NCBI GenBank assembly: GCA_036397035.1
Contig: DASWJS010000010.1
Span: 1 to 64,000, forward strand
DNA length: 64,000 bases
Reading direction: 5' to 3'
From: DASWJS01 sp036397035
GTDB lineage: Bacteria > Actinomycetota > AC-67
Positions 1-7,828 of this stretch are shown here, one piece after another. A model generated the notes under the pieces. The model did not search any database and was not told the origin of the DNA. It saw only the letters and a program-made list of their open reading frames with translations. The position numbers and the translations under genes were made by a program. Numbering within the stretch: the stretch's first letter is position 1; each line of letters begins with the position of its first letter.

Positions 1-1595
1 AGGTGGGGGACCGCTTCGTCGCCGGCTCGGTGGGCCCGCTGAACGTCACGCTCTCGCTGTCCCCCCAGGTCGACGAGCCCGCCTTCCGTCCGGTCGACTT
101 CGACCAGGTGAAGGCGTCGTACGCCGAGCAGATCGCCGCGCTGGCCGAGGGCGGCGCCGACCTGCTCGTCCTGGAGACGCATTCGGACCTGGCCGAGCTG
201 GAGCAGGCGATCCTCGCCGCGCGCGAGGTCTGCGGCCTGCCCGTAGTCGCGACGCTCACCTTCACGCGCGACGACCGGACGCTGCTCGGCGAATCGGCCA
301 CCGACGCGGCCCGCAGGCTGCTCGATCTGGACGTCGACGCCGCCGGCGTGAACTGCTCGGAAGGACCCGAGCAGGTCCTGCGCCTCGTCGGCCGGATGCG
401 CCGGGTCGCGCCCGGCGTCCCCCTCGTCGCGCAGCCGAACGCCGGCGCGCCGCAGCGGCTCGGCGACCGGATCATGTTCTCCGCGGCGCCCGAGTACTTC
501 GCCGAGTACGTGCCGGCGTTCCGCGCGGCCGGCGTCTGGCTGATCGGCGGGTGCTGCGGCACCCGGCCCGCGCACGTCGAGGCGATCGCCGCGGCCCTTC
601 GGTCCGGCGCGGCCGCGCCGGTGGTGACCGTCGAGGAGCCCGACGAGCCCGGGACCGAGGCTGCGGTCGCCGAGGAGCCCTCGCCGCTCGCGCTGCGGCT
701 CGCGAGCGGGCGCAAGGTGCTCGCCGTGGAGATGGAGCCGCCGCGCGGCTTCTCGCCGGCCCGGATCGTCGCCGGGGCCGAGACGCTGCGCGACGCGGGC
801 GCCGACGTCGTGAACGTCAGCGACTCGCCGATGGCGAAGATGCGGATGAGCCCGTGGGCCGCGTGCCACGCCATCCAGACCGAGGCGGGGATCGACACGG
901 TGCTCCACTTCCCGACGCGCGGGCGCAACATCCTTCGCGTGCAGAGCGACCTGCTCGCCGTCTACGCGCTCGGCATCCGCACGATCTTCGCGGTGATGGG
1001 CGACTCGACCTCGATCGGGGACTTCCCGGAGGCGGCCGACCTCGCCGACGTGACGCCCTCGGGCCTGATCGCGCTCATCAAGGGCAACCTCAACACCGGC
1101 ATCGACCGCAAGGGATCCTCGATCGGCGAGGCGACGCGGTTCACCGTGGCGTGCGCGCTCAACCTGAACGCGAGCGACATCGACCGGGAGGCGCGCGTCC
1201 TGGCGCGCAAGATCGCGGCCGGCGCCGACTTCGCGCTCACGCAGGCGGTCTTCGACCCGGCGCGCATCGACAAGTTCCGCGCCGCATACGAAGAGAGCCA
1301 CGGGCCGCTCGCGCTGCCGATCCTGGTGGGCGTGCTGCCGATCGCGAGCGCCCGGCACGCTGAGTTCCTGCACAACGAGGTCCCCGGCATCGACATCCCC
1401 GAGGAGGTGCGCGCGCGCATCGCGGGCGCGAGCGACCAGCGCGCCGAAGGCATCCGCCTCGCCGGCGAGCTGTACGCCGCCTCCGTCGACCGGGTCGCCG
1501 GCGCCTATCTCATCCCCCCGTTCCGGCGCTACGACGTCGCCGCCGAAGTCGTCGAGCTGCTTCGCGCGAACGATCCCCCCGCACCCAAGGAGTGA
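1..1595 (+). CDS. Bifunctional homocysteine S-methyltransferase / methylenetetrahydrofolate reductase (5' truncated)
   Basis: The reading frame is open from the window edge, so the true start lies upstream; about 530 codons are visible. The N-terminal part is the Zn-dependent homocysteine S-methyltransferase barrel: the first zinc cysteine sits in VNCSEG (about residue 115 of the visible part) and the paired zinc cysteines in GGCCGT (182-187). About 90 residues of the barrel are missing compared with the family. From about residue 232 a MetF-type methylenetetrahydrofolate reductase barrel follows, with the usual substrate region around MSPWAACHAIQ and NLNTG. Fusions of this kind (Bacillus YitJ type) reduce 5,10-methylene-THF and may pass the methyl group to homocysteine for methionine synthesis. 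It is cytoplasmic. The next gene begins one base after the TGA, so the two are probably cotranscribed. Family call is firm; which methyl donor the first domain uses cannot be read. Confidence 0.9.
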   Translation, partial: VGDRFVAGSVGPLNVTLSLSPQVDEPAFRPVDFDQVKASYAEQIAALAEGGADLLVLETHSDLAELEQAILAAREVCGLPVVATLTFTRDDRTLLGESATDAARRLLDLDVDAAGVNCSEGPEQVLRLVGRMRRVAPGVPLVAQPNAGAPQRLGDRIMFSAAPEYFAEYVPAFRAAGVWLIGGCCGTRPAHVEAIAAALRSGAAAPVVTVEEPDEPGTEAAVAEEPSPLALRLASGRKVLAVEMEPPRGFSPARIVAGAETLRDAGADVVNVSDSPMAKMRMSPWAACHAIQTEAGIDTVLHFPTRGRNILRVQSDLLAVYALGIRTIFAVMGDSTSIGDFPEAADLADVTPSGLIALIKGNLNTGIDRKGSSIGEATRFTVACALNLNASDIDREARVLARKIAAGADFALTQAVFDPARIDKFRAAYEESHGPLALPILVGVLPIASARHAEFLHNEVPGIDIPEEVRARIAGASDQRAEGIRLAGELYAASVDRVAGAYLIPPFRRYDVAAEVVELLRANDPPAPKE

Positions 1596-1596
1596 G

Positions 1597-2487
1597 ATGA
1601 AGATCGGCATCGGATTGCCTACGACGCTCGTCCCGGAGCTGAACCGCGGGTTGCTGCTGGATTGGGCGCGAACCGCCGACCGTGCGGGCTTCCACGTCTT
1701 CGGCACGATCGACCGGCCCAACTACGACTCGTGGGACCCGCTCGCGTCGCTGGCGGCCGCGGCCGCGGTGACCGAGCGCGTACGGCTCGCCACGACGATC
1801 CTGCAACTGCCGCCGCGGAGCGAGTCCTTGGTCGCCAAGCAGGCCGCCGTGATCGACCGGCTGAGCGGCGGGCGGCTCGACCTCGGGATCGGGATCGGCT
1901 CGCGCGAGGACGACTACAAGGCGCTCGGGGCGCGCTTCGCCGGGCGCGGGAAGAAGGTCGAGCGCCAGATCCGCAAGATCAGGCGCATCTGGCGCGCCGC
2001 GAAGCGCTCGAACGCCGAGGCCGGGCTGAACGGGCCGGCGCCCTTGCAGAAGCCGCTGCCGCCGATCTGGATCGGGGGACGATCCGACGCCGCGGTCGAT
2101 CGCGCGGTCGAGATGGGCGACGGCTACGTGTTCGGCGTCGTCGGACCGCAGGCGGTCGCCGAACGGCTCCCGTCGATCCGCGAGCGCACGGCGGACAAGA
2201 AGCGCTTCGACCTCGTCGGCGTCGCCTACGTCGCGATCGGCGAGGACCCGGACGCGTTGCTCGACGCGGCCTCGAAGCGGTTGACGCGCTACTACGGCCA
2301 GGCGCCGCCGCGTCCCGTCGAGGACCTGTGCCATCGCGGCCCCGCCGACGTGATCGCCGGCACCGTCGCGGAGTACGAGCAGGCGGGGCTCGACGTGCTC
2401 ATCCTGTTCCCGCTCGTGCCCGACGTTCGTCAAGTCGAGCAGATCGGCGACGTGATCCTGCCGGCGTACCGCGTCCCCGCGGGCTGA
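1597..2487 (+). CDS. Luciferase-like (LLM) flavin/F420-dependent oxidoreductase
   Basis: A 296-residue protein with the bacterial-luciferase TIM barrel pattern: MKIGIGLP at the N-terminus, ERVRLATTILQLP near residue 60-75, and the diagnostic LSGGRLDLGIGIGSRE around residues 89-104. PPIWIGGRSDAAVDRA near the middle is the conserved late-barrel strand. Such proteins reduce or oxidise small substrates with FMN or coenzyme F420; F420 is plausible in an actinobacterium but the cofactor cannot be decided from sequence alone. The start is one base after the stop of the upstream methyltransferase/MTHFR gene, so they are likely one transcript. Specific substrate unknown. Confidence 0.82.
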   Translation: MKIGIGLPTTLVPELNRGLLLDWARTADRAGFHVFGTIDRPNYDSWDPLASLAAAAAVTERVRLATTILQLPPRSESLVAKQAAVIDRLSGGRLDLGIGIGSREDDYKALGARFAGRGKKVERQIRKIRRIWRAAKRSNAEAGLNGPAPLQKPLPPIWIGGRSDAAVDRAVEMGDGYVFGVVGPQAVAERLPSIRERTADKKRFDLVGVAYVAIGEDPDALLDAASKRLTRYYGQAPPRPVEDLCHRGPADVIAGTVAEYEQAGLDVLILFPLVPDVRQVEQIGDVILPAYRVPAG

Positions 2488-2490
2488 GCC

Positions 2491-3003
2491 TTATTCCTCG
2501 CTGATCTCCACGCGCTCGATCACCACGTCGGTCTTCGGCTTGTCGCGCCCGTCGCGCGGGACGCCGGCGATGGCGCTCACGACCTCCATGCCGTCGACCA
2601 CCTCGCCGAAGATCGTGTGCTTGCCGGTCAGCCATTCGGTGGGAACTTGCGTGATGAAGAACTGCGAGCCGTTGGTCCCCGGACCCGCGTTCGCCATCGC
2701 GAGGTAGCCCGCCCGCGTGAACGACGGACCGCCGTCGACTTCGTCCTCGAACGTGTACCCCGGACCGCCGGTTCCCGTGCCGACCGGGTCGCCACCCTGG
2801 ATCATGAAGCCGGGGATCACGCGATGGAAGATCGTTCCCGTGTACAGCGGCTCGCTCGTCTCGGCGCCGGTGCGCGGGTCTCGCCACGGCTTTGCGCCGG
2901 TCGCGAGCCCGACGAAGTTGTCCACGGTCTTCGGCGCGTGATCCGGGAAGAGCCGCGCGCGGATCGAGCCCATCGAGGTGACGATCGTGGCGACGGTGCC
3001 CAT
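2491..3003 (-). CDS. Cyclophilin-type peptidyl-prolyl cis-trans isomerase
   Basis: A compact 170-residue cyclophilin. The family signature FHRVIPGFMIQGGDP is at residues 59-73 and NGSQFFIT at 111-118, which include the active-site Arg, Phe and Gln positions. No signal peptide is visible, so it should act in the cytoplasm on proline peptide bonds during folding. Its ATG (3003) overlaps the TGA of greA by one base (TGATG), indicating translational coupling to GreA. The much longer frame extending upstream is the shadow of greA and is not used. Converges on the LLM oxidoreductase with three bases between stops. Confidence 0.93.
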   Translation of the reverse strand: MGTVATIVTSMGSIRARLFPDHAPKTVDNFVGLATGAKPWRDPRTGAETSEPLYTGTIFHRVIPGFMIQGGDPVGTGTGGPGYTFEDEVDGGPSFTRAGYLAMANAGPGTNGSQFFITQVPTEWLTGKHTIFGEVVDGMEVVSAIAGVPRDGRDKPKTDVVIERVEISEE

Positions 3004-3491
3004 CAGGCGTCCCTCGGCGCGAGCGCGACGATCTCGTAGGAGAACGTGCCGCCCGGCGCGGTGTACTCGACCTTCTCCCCGACCCGCTTGCCGACGATGG
3101 CGGTCCCCAGGGGCGAGCCGACGGTGACGGTGTGGTGCTCGGGATGGCGCTCCTCGTTCGAGGCGGCGAGCAGGTAGCGCTCGCTCTCTCCTCCTTCGAT
3201 CGAGCGCAGCGTGACGATCATGCCGGCGGCCGCGTGGTCGACGCCGGAGGGCGCTTCGACGACCACGGCGTTCTGCAACAAGTGCTCGAGCTTGCGGATG
3301 CGGGCCTCCATCAAGCCTTGCTGATGCTTTGTCTCGTGGTACTCGGCGTTCTCGCTGAGGTCCCCGAGTTCCCGGGCGCGCTGCAGGCGCGCCGCCATGT
3401 CCGCGCGTCCCGTCGTCTGAAGCTCGTCCAGCTCCGAACGCAGCCGCTCGAAGGCGGCAGGGCTCAGTTCCTGGGCTTCCCCTTCTGTCAT
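3003..3491 (-). CDS. greA: Transcription elongation factor GreA
   Basis: About 162 residues from the ATG at 3491, which has a GGGG-rich ribosome site just upstream; an in-frame ATG at 3542 would add 17 unconserved residues and is less likely. The N-terminal coiled coil carries GDLSENAEY, containing the acidic residues GreA inserts into the RNA polymerase secondary channel to stimulate cleavage of backtracked RNA. The C-terminal FKBP-like domain ends with VGSPLGTAIVGKRVGE. It is upstream of and coupled to the cyclophilin gene. The leader is shared with a divergent secreted-protein gene. Confidence 0.94.
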   Translation of the reverse strand: MTEGEAQELSPAAFERLRSELDELQTTGRADMAARLQRARELGDLSENAEYHETKHQQGLMEARIRKLEHLLQNAVVVEAPSGVDHAAAGMIVTLRSIEGGESERYLLAASNEERHPEHHTVTVGSPLGTAIVGKRVGEKVEYTAPGGTFSYEIVALAPRDA

Positions 3492-3580
3492 CACGATCCC
3501 CCGCGGGTAGAAAACGTCCGGCAAGTCTACCCGCGACCCCATGCGGCGTCAGCGTTACGGGCGGTTTGGGTCCGGCGTGC

Positions 3581-3621
3581 GGCACCCTCGCGAAGGGTTG
3601 TTACGCTTCGCGGAGAGTGCC
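3581..3621. other. Strong inverted repeat in the greA/secreted-protein divergent region
   Basis: GGCAC, a 3-nt bulge, CGCGAAG, a 10-nt loop, CTTCGCG, a 4-nt bulge and GTGCC form a bulged hairpin with 12 paired bases. It lies in the non-coding divergent region 3492-3772 between greA (minus) and the first secreted Ig-like gene (plus). There is no T-tract, so it is not an obvious terminator; it could be a leader element or a protein-binding site. I see no known riboswitch consensus in this region. Confidence 0.45.
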
Positions 3622-3772
3622 CCGCTTCGTGCCCAGGGATGCTTTCCGCGAATCGGTAAACGTGAACCTAGCGAACCGGCCGACAGCAGGCGAAGATGGA
3701 CAGAAGGTCGAAACTATCGCACGCAACGCCATGTCCGACATGTGGCTACCCGCCACGGAGGAGGAAGGTCAG

Positions 3773-4651
3773 ATGGCACAGCACACTCGACGCGGTGTTC
3801 GCGGCATCGTCGCTGCGGGCATCCTGGTCGTCGGAGCGATCTCGCTCCCGGTCGCCGCAGCCGGAGGTCCGTCTCTCGACGACACCAACGTCGAAGGCGG
3901 CTGGCTCAACCACCCCACGACGGTCTCGGCTTCGTTCTTCGAGGACATCGACCCATCGTCCAGCGCGACGCTCGAACTGGGGACCACCGCGGTCGCCGGT
4001 ACGGTCCTGCTCGGCGAGCTGGACGTCGACGGCGTCGTGATCAAGGACAAGTGCGAGTCCGGCCGCTGCGCGGGCGAGGATGGCCCGTCGGTGTACAGCG
4101 GCAACGTCCGCAACCCCAACGTGATCAACTTCAAGGCCGACGCCAAGCTCCTGGAGAAGCCGGCCAACGAGTACACGGTGACGTTCACCGCGGTGGCCCT
4201 CGGCGACCCGGCGCTGACGACCGAGATCGTCCGCGCGTTCCACGTGGACACCAAGGGTCCGGTCGTCACGATCGAGAACGCGACGATCAGCCCGCCGCTG
4301 CCCCAGGAGTTCTACCAGGCATGGGAAGAGGCGACGAAGAGCCGCTTCGGCATGGCGCTGAGCCCCGAAGGCACGCTTGTCGGCACGATCGTCGAGGGCG
4401 GCAACGAGACCGCCAACAAGTCCGGCGTGGACCACGTCGACCTGAACATCTTCGACGGTCGCGGTGAAGAGGTCGAGCACGCGCTGCACGTCGACGCGGT
4501 CGAGCGGGCCGAAGAGCAGGGCGTCTACGACTGGGAGTTCAACACGGTCGAGCTGGGGCCGGGCTACTACACGGTCTTCGCGACCGGCCGCGACATCGCC
4601 GGCAACCCGTCGAACCGCACGGGCCCGGTCAACTTCCTGGTCGCCGCCTAA
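3773..4651 (+). CDS. Secreted Ig-like surface protein (292 aa)
   Basis: The start at 3773 is set by a strong ribosome site (GGAGGAGGAAGG, 3757-3768). Codons upstream in the same frame are not protein-like. The product begins with basic residues and a hydrophobic stretch ending in LPVAAAG, a plausible Sec signal peptide. The mature part is beta-rich with no catalytic motif. Its C-terminus, with DWEF followed by LGPGYYTVFATGRDIAGNPS, matches the end of the next two secreted proteins downstream, suggesting a shared Ig-like terminal module. A 14-bp-stem terminator follows. Function unknown; extracellular or wall-associated. Confidence 0.8.
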   Translation: MAQHTRRGVRGIVAAGILVVGAISLPVAAAGGPSLDDTNVEGGWLNHPTTVSASFFEDIDPSSSATLELGTTAVAGTVLLGELDVDGVVIKDKCESGRCAGEDGPSVYSGNVRNPNVINFKADAKLLEKPANEYTVTFTAVALGDPALTTEIVRAFHVDTKGPVVTIENATISPPLPQEFYQAWEEATKSRFGMALSPEGTLVGTIVEGGNETANKSGVDHVDLNIFDGRGEEVEHALHVDAVERAEEQGVYDWEFNTVELGPGYYTVFATGRDIAGNPSNRTGPVNFLVAA

Positions 4652-4666
4652 CGCGCGACGCGGAAT

Positions 4667-4697
4667 GAAACGACCTGCCCCTCGGGCAGGTCGTTTC
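4667..4697. terminator. Bidirectional rho-independent-type terminator
   Basis: A perfect 14-bp inverted repeat (GAAACGACCTGCCC / GGGCAGGTCGTTTC) with a 3-nt loop, flanked by A-rich and T-rich ends on both strands. It separates the convergent secreted protein and groES genes and can serve both. Confidence 0.85.
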
Positions 4698-4699
4698 GT

Positions 4700-5041
4700 T
4701 TACAGGTAGAGGCCCGTGCCACCGTCCACGCGGTCGCTTGCGACCGCGTGGACGTCCCGCTCCCGCAACAGGACGTACTCCTCGCCGCGTATCTCGACCT
4801 CGAGCCCCTCGTCGGGAAGGTGGAGCACCTGGTCCCCCGCCTCGATGTTGCGCACCGCCGGCCCGGCGGCGACGACCGCGGACCACACGCACCGTTTGCT
4901 GACGCTGGACGCGGTGGGCGGGATCAGCAGGCCGCTCTTGGAGCGACGCTCCTCCTGGGTTGGAGTGCGAACCAAGATCCGGTCGGCAGTCATTCGGATC
5001 GACTGGGCGGCGGCGTCGGTGACGGCTTTGAGGTCGGGCAT
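4700..5041 (-). CDS. groS: GroES-like 10 kDa co-chaperonin
   Basis: 113 residues. The Cpn10 N-terminal pattern ADRILVRTP followed by SGLLIPPTA, then the GDQVLH strand and EYVLLRERDV at the end, identify the fold; the mobile loop would be around RRSKSGLLIPP. It is a little longer than usual at both ends. Two starts are possible: ATG 5041 or an internal ATG at 4993 giving the canonical N-terminus. No ribosome site precedes either, but a -10-like TACTAT lies 10 nt before 5041, which fits a leaderless mRNA starting there. It would cap a GroEL chamber, but no groL gene is next to it, so its partner must be elsewhere. The family match is good although the sequence is divergent. Confidence 0.82.
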   Translation of the reverse strand: MPDLKAVTDAAAQSIRMTADRILVRTPTQEERRSKSGLLIPPTASSVSKRCVWSAVVAAGPAVRNIEAGDQVLHLPDEGLEVEIRGEEYVLLRERDVHAVASDRVDGGTGLYL

Positions 5042-5051
5042 GAGTTGAAGG

Positions 5052-5057
5052 ATAGTA
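5052..5057 (-). promoter_or_regulatory. Candidate -10 box for groES (near-leaderless)
   Basis: On the minus strand TACTAT ends 10 nt before the ATG at 5041. With the usual 6-7 nt to the start site the transcript would begin 3-4 nt before the ATG, consistent with the missing Shine-Dalgarno. No clear -35 was found. Confidence 0.4.
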
Positions 5058-5161
5058 CGCCCGGCGGCTCGGTCCGGCGCCGTTCCCCTTTCCCGCTCTT
5101 ATGCCCACTTTGCCGATGTATCGGGGCAGGCGTCGTAAGACGGCGCAGCGAAGTCCCCCGC

Positions 5162-7573
5162 ATGCCAGGGCTCGGCATGCGTGGCCGCGTTTTCCTGCCG
5201 GCAAAGCGGCACAACCGCGCGCGGCTCGCGCGGAATCCTTCTTCGCGGTTCCCGGTCGCGTTCGCCGTCGCGATCGGCATCGCTCTTTCGGCGACGGCAA
5301 GCGCGCATGCGGCGACCGCCCCGACGCTCGTGGCGACCTACCCGGTCTCGGACGGCGCCGTGCGGTCCCAGGATGCCGGCGAGATCTTCGCGCTCTACGA
5401 AGAAGACCTCAGCGAGCTGCAGTCCACGTTCGTCCTTCGCGACGCCGTCGACGCCGTCGTTGCGGGGACGACGCTGTTCGGCGACTCCTCGGGCACCGGG
5501 CACCGCAGCATCCGCTTCCGCGCGGACGCGCCCTTGACCGAATCTGCCGGCCCGTACCGCGCGACCGTTCGCGCGTACCTGACGGTGCCCGCCGAGCAGA
5601 CGCACACGGTCTGGTTCTTCGACGTCGACGACACCGCGCCGCCCGGCGTGGTCGTTGCGTCTCCGAACGACGGCGACATCGTGACCGGCGATCCCGTGAC
5701 CGTCATCGGGACCGCAGAGCCCGGCAACCGGATCGTCGTCGTCGAGGACGCGGACCCGCTCGCCGAGGGGCTCGCCACCGAAGCCGGAGACTTCGCCGTC
5801 GAGCTTCCGTATCCGCCCGAGGACGGCGTCTCGCACACCTTCGAAGTCATCCCGAAGGACGAGGCGGGCAACGCCGGCCCCTCGACGGGCCCGATCACGA
5901 TCTGGCACGACTCGCACCTGGACGCGCCCGTCATCTTCGAGCCGCACGAAGGCGAGACCGTCGGTGCCTCGAGCGTCGCGATTCGAGGCACCGCGAAGCC
6001 GAACGCCACCGTCCGGGTTCGCGAGGGAGCGACGCTGCTCGCCGTCACGGCCGCCGACGGCGACGGGGTGTGGACCACGACGGTGAGCTTCCCCGACGGG
6101 CCGCACACCATCACCGCGACGTCCTTCGACGGCACGATCACCGACGGTCCGTCGCTGCCGCGCTCGTTCAGCGTCGACACGATCCCTCCGGGTGCGCCCG
6201 TCGTCCTCACGCCGGCGGAGGGCGAGGCGATCTCCTCGCACTCGATCCTGGTTTCGGGAACGGCGGAGCCCGGCGTCACCGTCGAGATCACGCGCGACGG
6301 CGACGTGCTCGGCACCACGACCGCCGACGAGAGCGGCGCGTGGAGCACGACGTTGATCCTGCCGGACGACGACTACACGATCGTCGTCACCGCGCGCGAC
6401 GCCGGCGGCAACGAGGCATCCACCGTTCGCTCGTTCGTCGTCGACACGATCCCGCCCGATCTCCCGGTCTTCACCGATCCCGAGCACGAGTCCTTCCTGA
6501 ACGACCCGAGCGTGTTCCTCGCGGGCACCGCCGAGCCGGGCTCGATCATCGAGCTGACCGAAGCGATGGGCCCGGTCGGCAACGCGGTCACGAGCGGCGC
6601 CGGTGTGTGGTCGGTGACGATCCCGTTCGCGGACGGGCACCACACCGTCGAGGCCGTCGCCGTCGACCAAGCCGGCAATCGCAGCCCGCGCTCGCTCGGC
6701 CGCTCGTTCACGGTCGACACGGTCGCGCCGGCCCCACCGGTGATCACCGAGCCGGCGCCGGCCAGCACGATCCTCGCCAACCAGGTGACGGTGAAGGGCA
6801 CCGCCGAGCCGAACACCGCGATCGCGCTGGAAGAAGCGGGCGACGAGCTGACGCGGACCGCGAGCGGCGAGGACGGCTTCTGGTCGACGAAGGTCATGCT
6901 CGCCAACGGCGTCCACACGCTGGAGGCGATCACGATCGACCTCGCCGGCAACGTCAGCGCCGGGAACCCGACGGTTACCTTCACCGTCGACGGCACCGGC
7001 GACGTCGCGGCGCCCGACCCGCCCGTGATCGACTACCCGGCGGAAAACGATGCCGTGCCGGCGAGCTTCGCGGTATCGGGCACCGCGGAACCCGGCGCGA
7101 CGGTGACGATCTACGAAAACGACGCGGCGATCGCCGACGGCACCGCGAACGACGGCTTCTTCGAGCTTCAGGTCGCGATGGGCGACGGCGTCCACCAGAT
7201 CACCGCGACCGCGACCGACCCCTCGGGCAACGAGAGCGCGCCGAGCTCGGTGCGCACGTTCACGGTCGACGGCTTCCGTCCGGAGGTCCAGATCGAGACG
7301 GCCGACGGGGCGCTCGTCCTGCCGCTGCAGGACACCGCGATCACCGGCACCGCCACCGACAACGTGGGCGTGGTCCAGGTGGAGATCGAGTACAGGGCGC
7401 TCGACGGCACGGTCGCGCGGGCGGGGATCGCCGCCTGCGACTGCCCGGGGACCCTGGTGAGCTGGGACGACACGGCGACGATCGGCCCGGGGATCTACAA
7501 GGTCCGCGTGTGGGCGATCGACGCCGTCGGCGCCCGCTCGGCGCCGGCGGAGATCAGCCTCTACGTGCTCTGA
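5162..7573 (+). CDS. Secreted multi-repeat Ig-like surface/adhesin protein
   Basis: About 803 residues if the ATG at 5162 is used (another in-frame ATG is at 5177; neither has a ribosome site). A basic N-region, then a hydrophobic segment ending ATASAHAAT, form a signal peptide. After an N-terminal domain of about 105 residues come six tandem bacterial Ig-like repeats of about 90 residues, each with a GTAEPG-like turn, a DG-HT-ATA strand, a DxAGN loop and a VDTIPP-like linker. The last 90 residues form a distinct Ig-like end with CDCPG and IGPGIYKVRVWAIDAVG, related to the ends of its two neighbours. No LPxTG or membrane anchor was seen. Likely an extended wall or extracellular protein for adhesion or matrix; ligand unknown. 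Confidence 0.82.
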   Translation: MPGLGMRGRVFLPAKRHNRARLARNPSSRFPVAFAVAIGIALSATASAHAATAPTLVATYPVSDGAVRSQDAGEIFALYEEDLSELQSTFVLRDAVDAVVAGTTLFGDSSGTGHRSIRFRADAPLTESAGPYRATVRAYLTVPAEQTHTVWFFDVDDTAPPGVVVASPNDGDIVTGDPVTVIGTAEPGNRIVVVEDADPLAEGLATEAGDFAVELPYPPEDGVSHTFEVIPKDEAGNAGPSTGPITIWHDSHLDAPVIFEPHEGETVGASSVAIRGTAKPNATVRVREGATLLAVTAADGDGVWTTTVSFPDGPHTITATSFDGTITDGPSLPRSFSVDTIPPGAPVVLTPAEGEAISSHSILVSGTAEPGVTVEITRDGDVLGTTTADESGAWSTTLILPDDDYTIVVTARDAGGNEASTVRSFVVDTIPPDLPVFTDPEHESFLNDPSVFLAGTAEPGSIIELTEAMGPVGNAVTSGAGVWSVTIPFADGHHTVEAVAVDQAGNRSPRSLGRSFTVDTVAPAPPVITEPAPASTILANQVTVKGTAEPNTAIALEEAGDELTRTASGEDGFWSTKVMLANGVHTLEAITIDLAGNVSAGNPTVTFTVDGTGDVAAPDPPVIDYPAENDAVPASFAVSGTAEPGATVTIYENDAAIADGTANDGFFELQVAMGDGVHQITATATDPSGNESAPSSVRTFTVDGFRPEVQIETADGALVLPLQDTAITGTATDNVGVVQVEIEYRALDGTVARAGIAACDCPGTLVSWDDTATIGPGIYKVRVWAIDAVGARSAPAEISLYVL

Positions 7574-7828
7574 TCGGTCGTCGCGGCGGGCTGCGGCGCC
7601 AGTCTTCGGGACCGGTTCAGGCACCGGACATCGGAAAACGATTTTACGGCAATTCGGAAGAATCGGTACCGCGTATCGGAGCATCGAGGCAGGAAGTATC
7701 CGTTTCCATGCGGAACTACTCCTACGAGTAAAAATGCCCACCGGAAGGCCCGACGCGCCACTGGGCACGGCTTTCGGAAAACTGCATCGAGGCGGCTCGC
7801 CGATCAGGCCGCAGAGGGAGAGAAGACG
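7574..7828 (+). other. Non-coding leader of the third Ig-like gene
   Basis: 255 bases between two secreted-protein genes. It is visibly less GC-rich than its surroundings around 7640-7735. It contains small hairpins, for example ATTC-GGAA-GAAT near 7650 and TGCCCA / TGGGCA near 7735-7768. A seven-codon open frame at 7708-7731 has a weak ribosome site and may be chance. I recognise no riboswitch class here. Confidence 0.35.

Noticed and set aside
3622..3772. Possible class I c-di-GMP riboswitch before the first secreted gene
   Set aside because: There are short matches such as GAAA and ACGCAACGCC, but the GGCAAACC tetraloop-receptor and GACGCAAAGCC cores are missing, so the class cannot be supported.
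7708..7731. Seven-codon leader peptide frame
   Set aside because: A start, a distant AGGAAG and a stop exist, but nothing links it to regulation; chance is likely.
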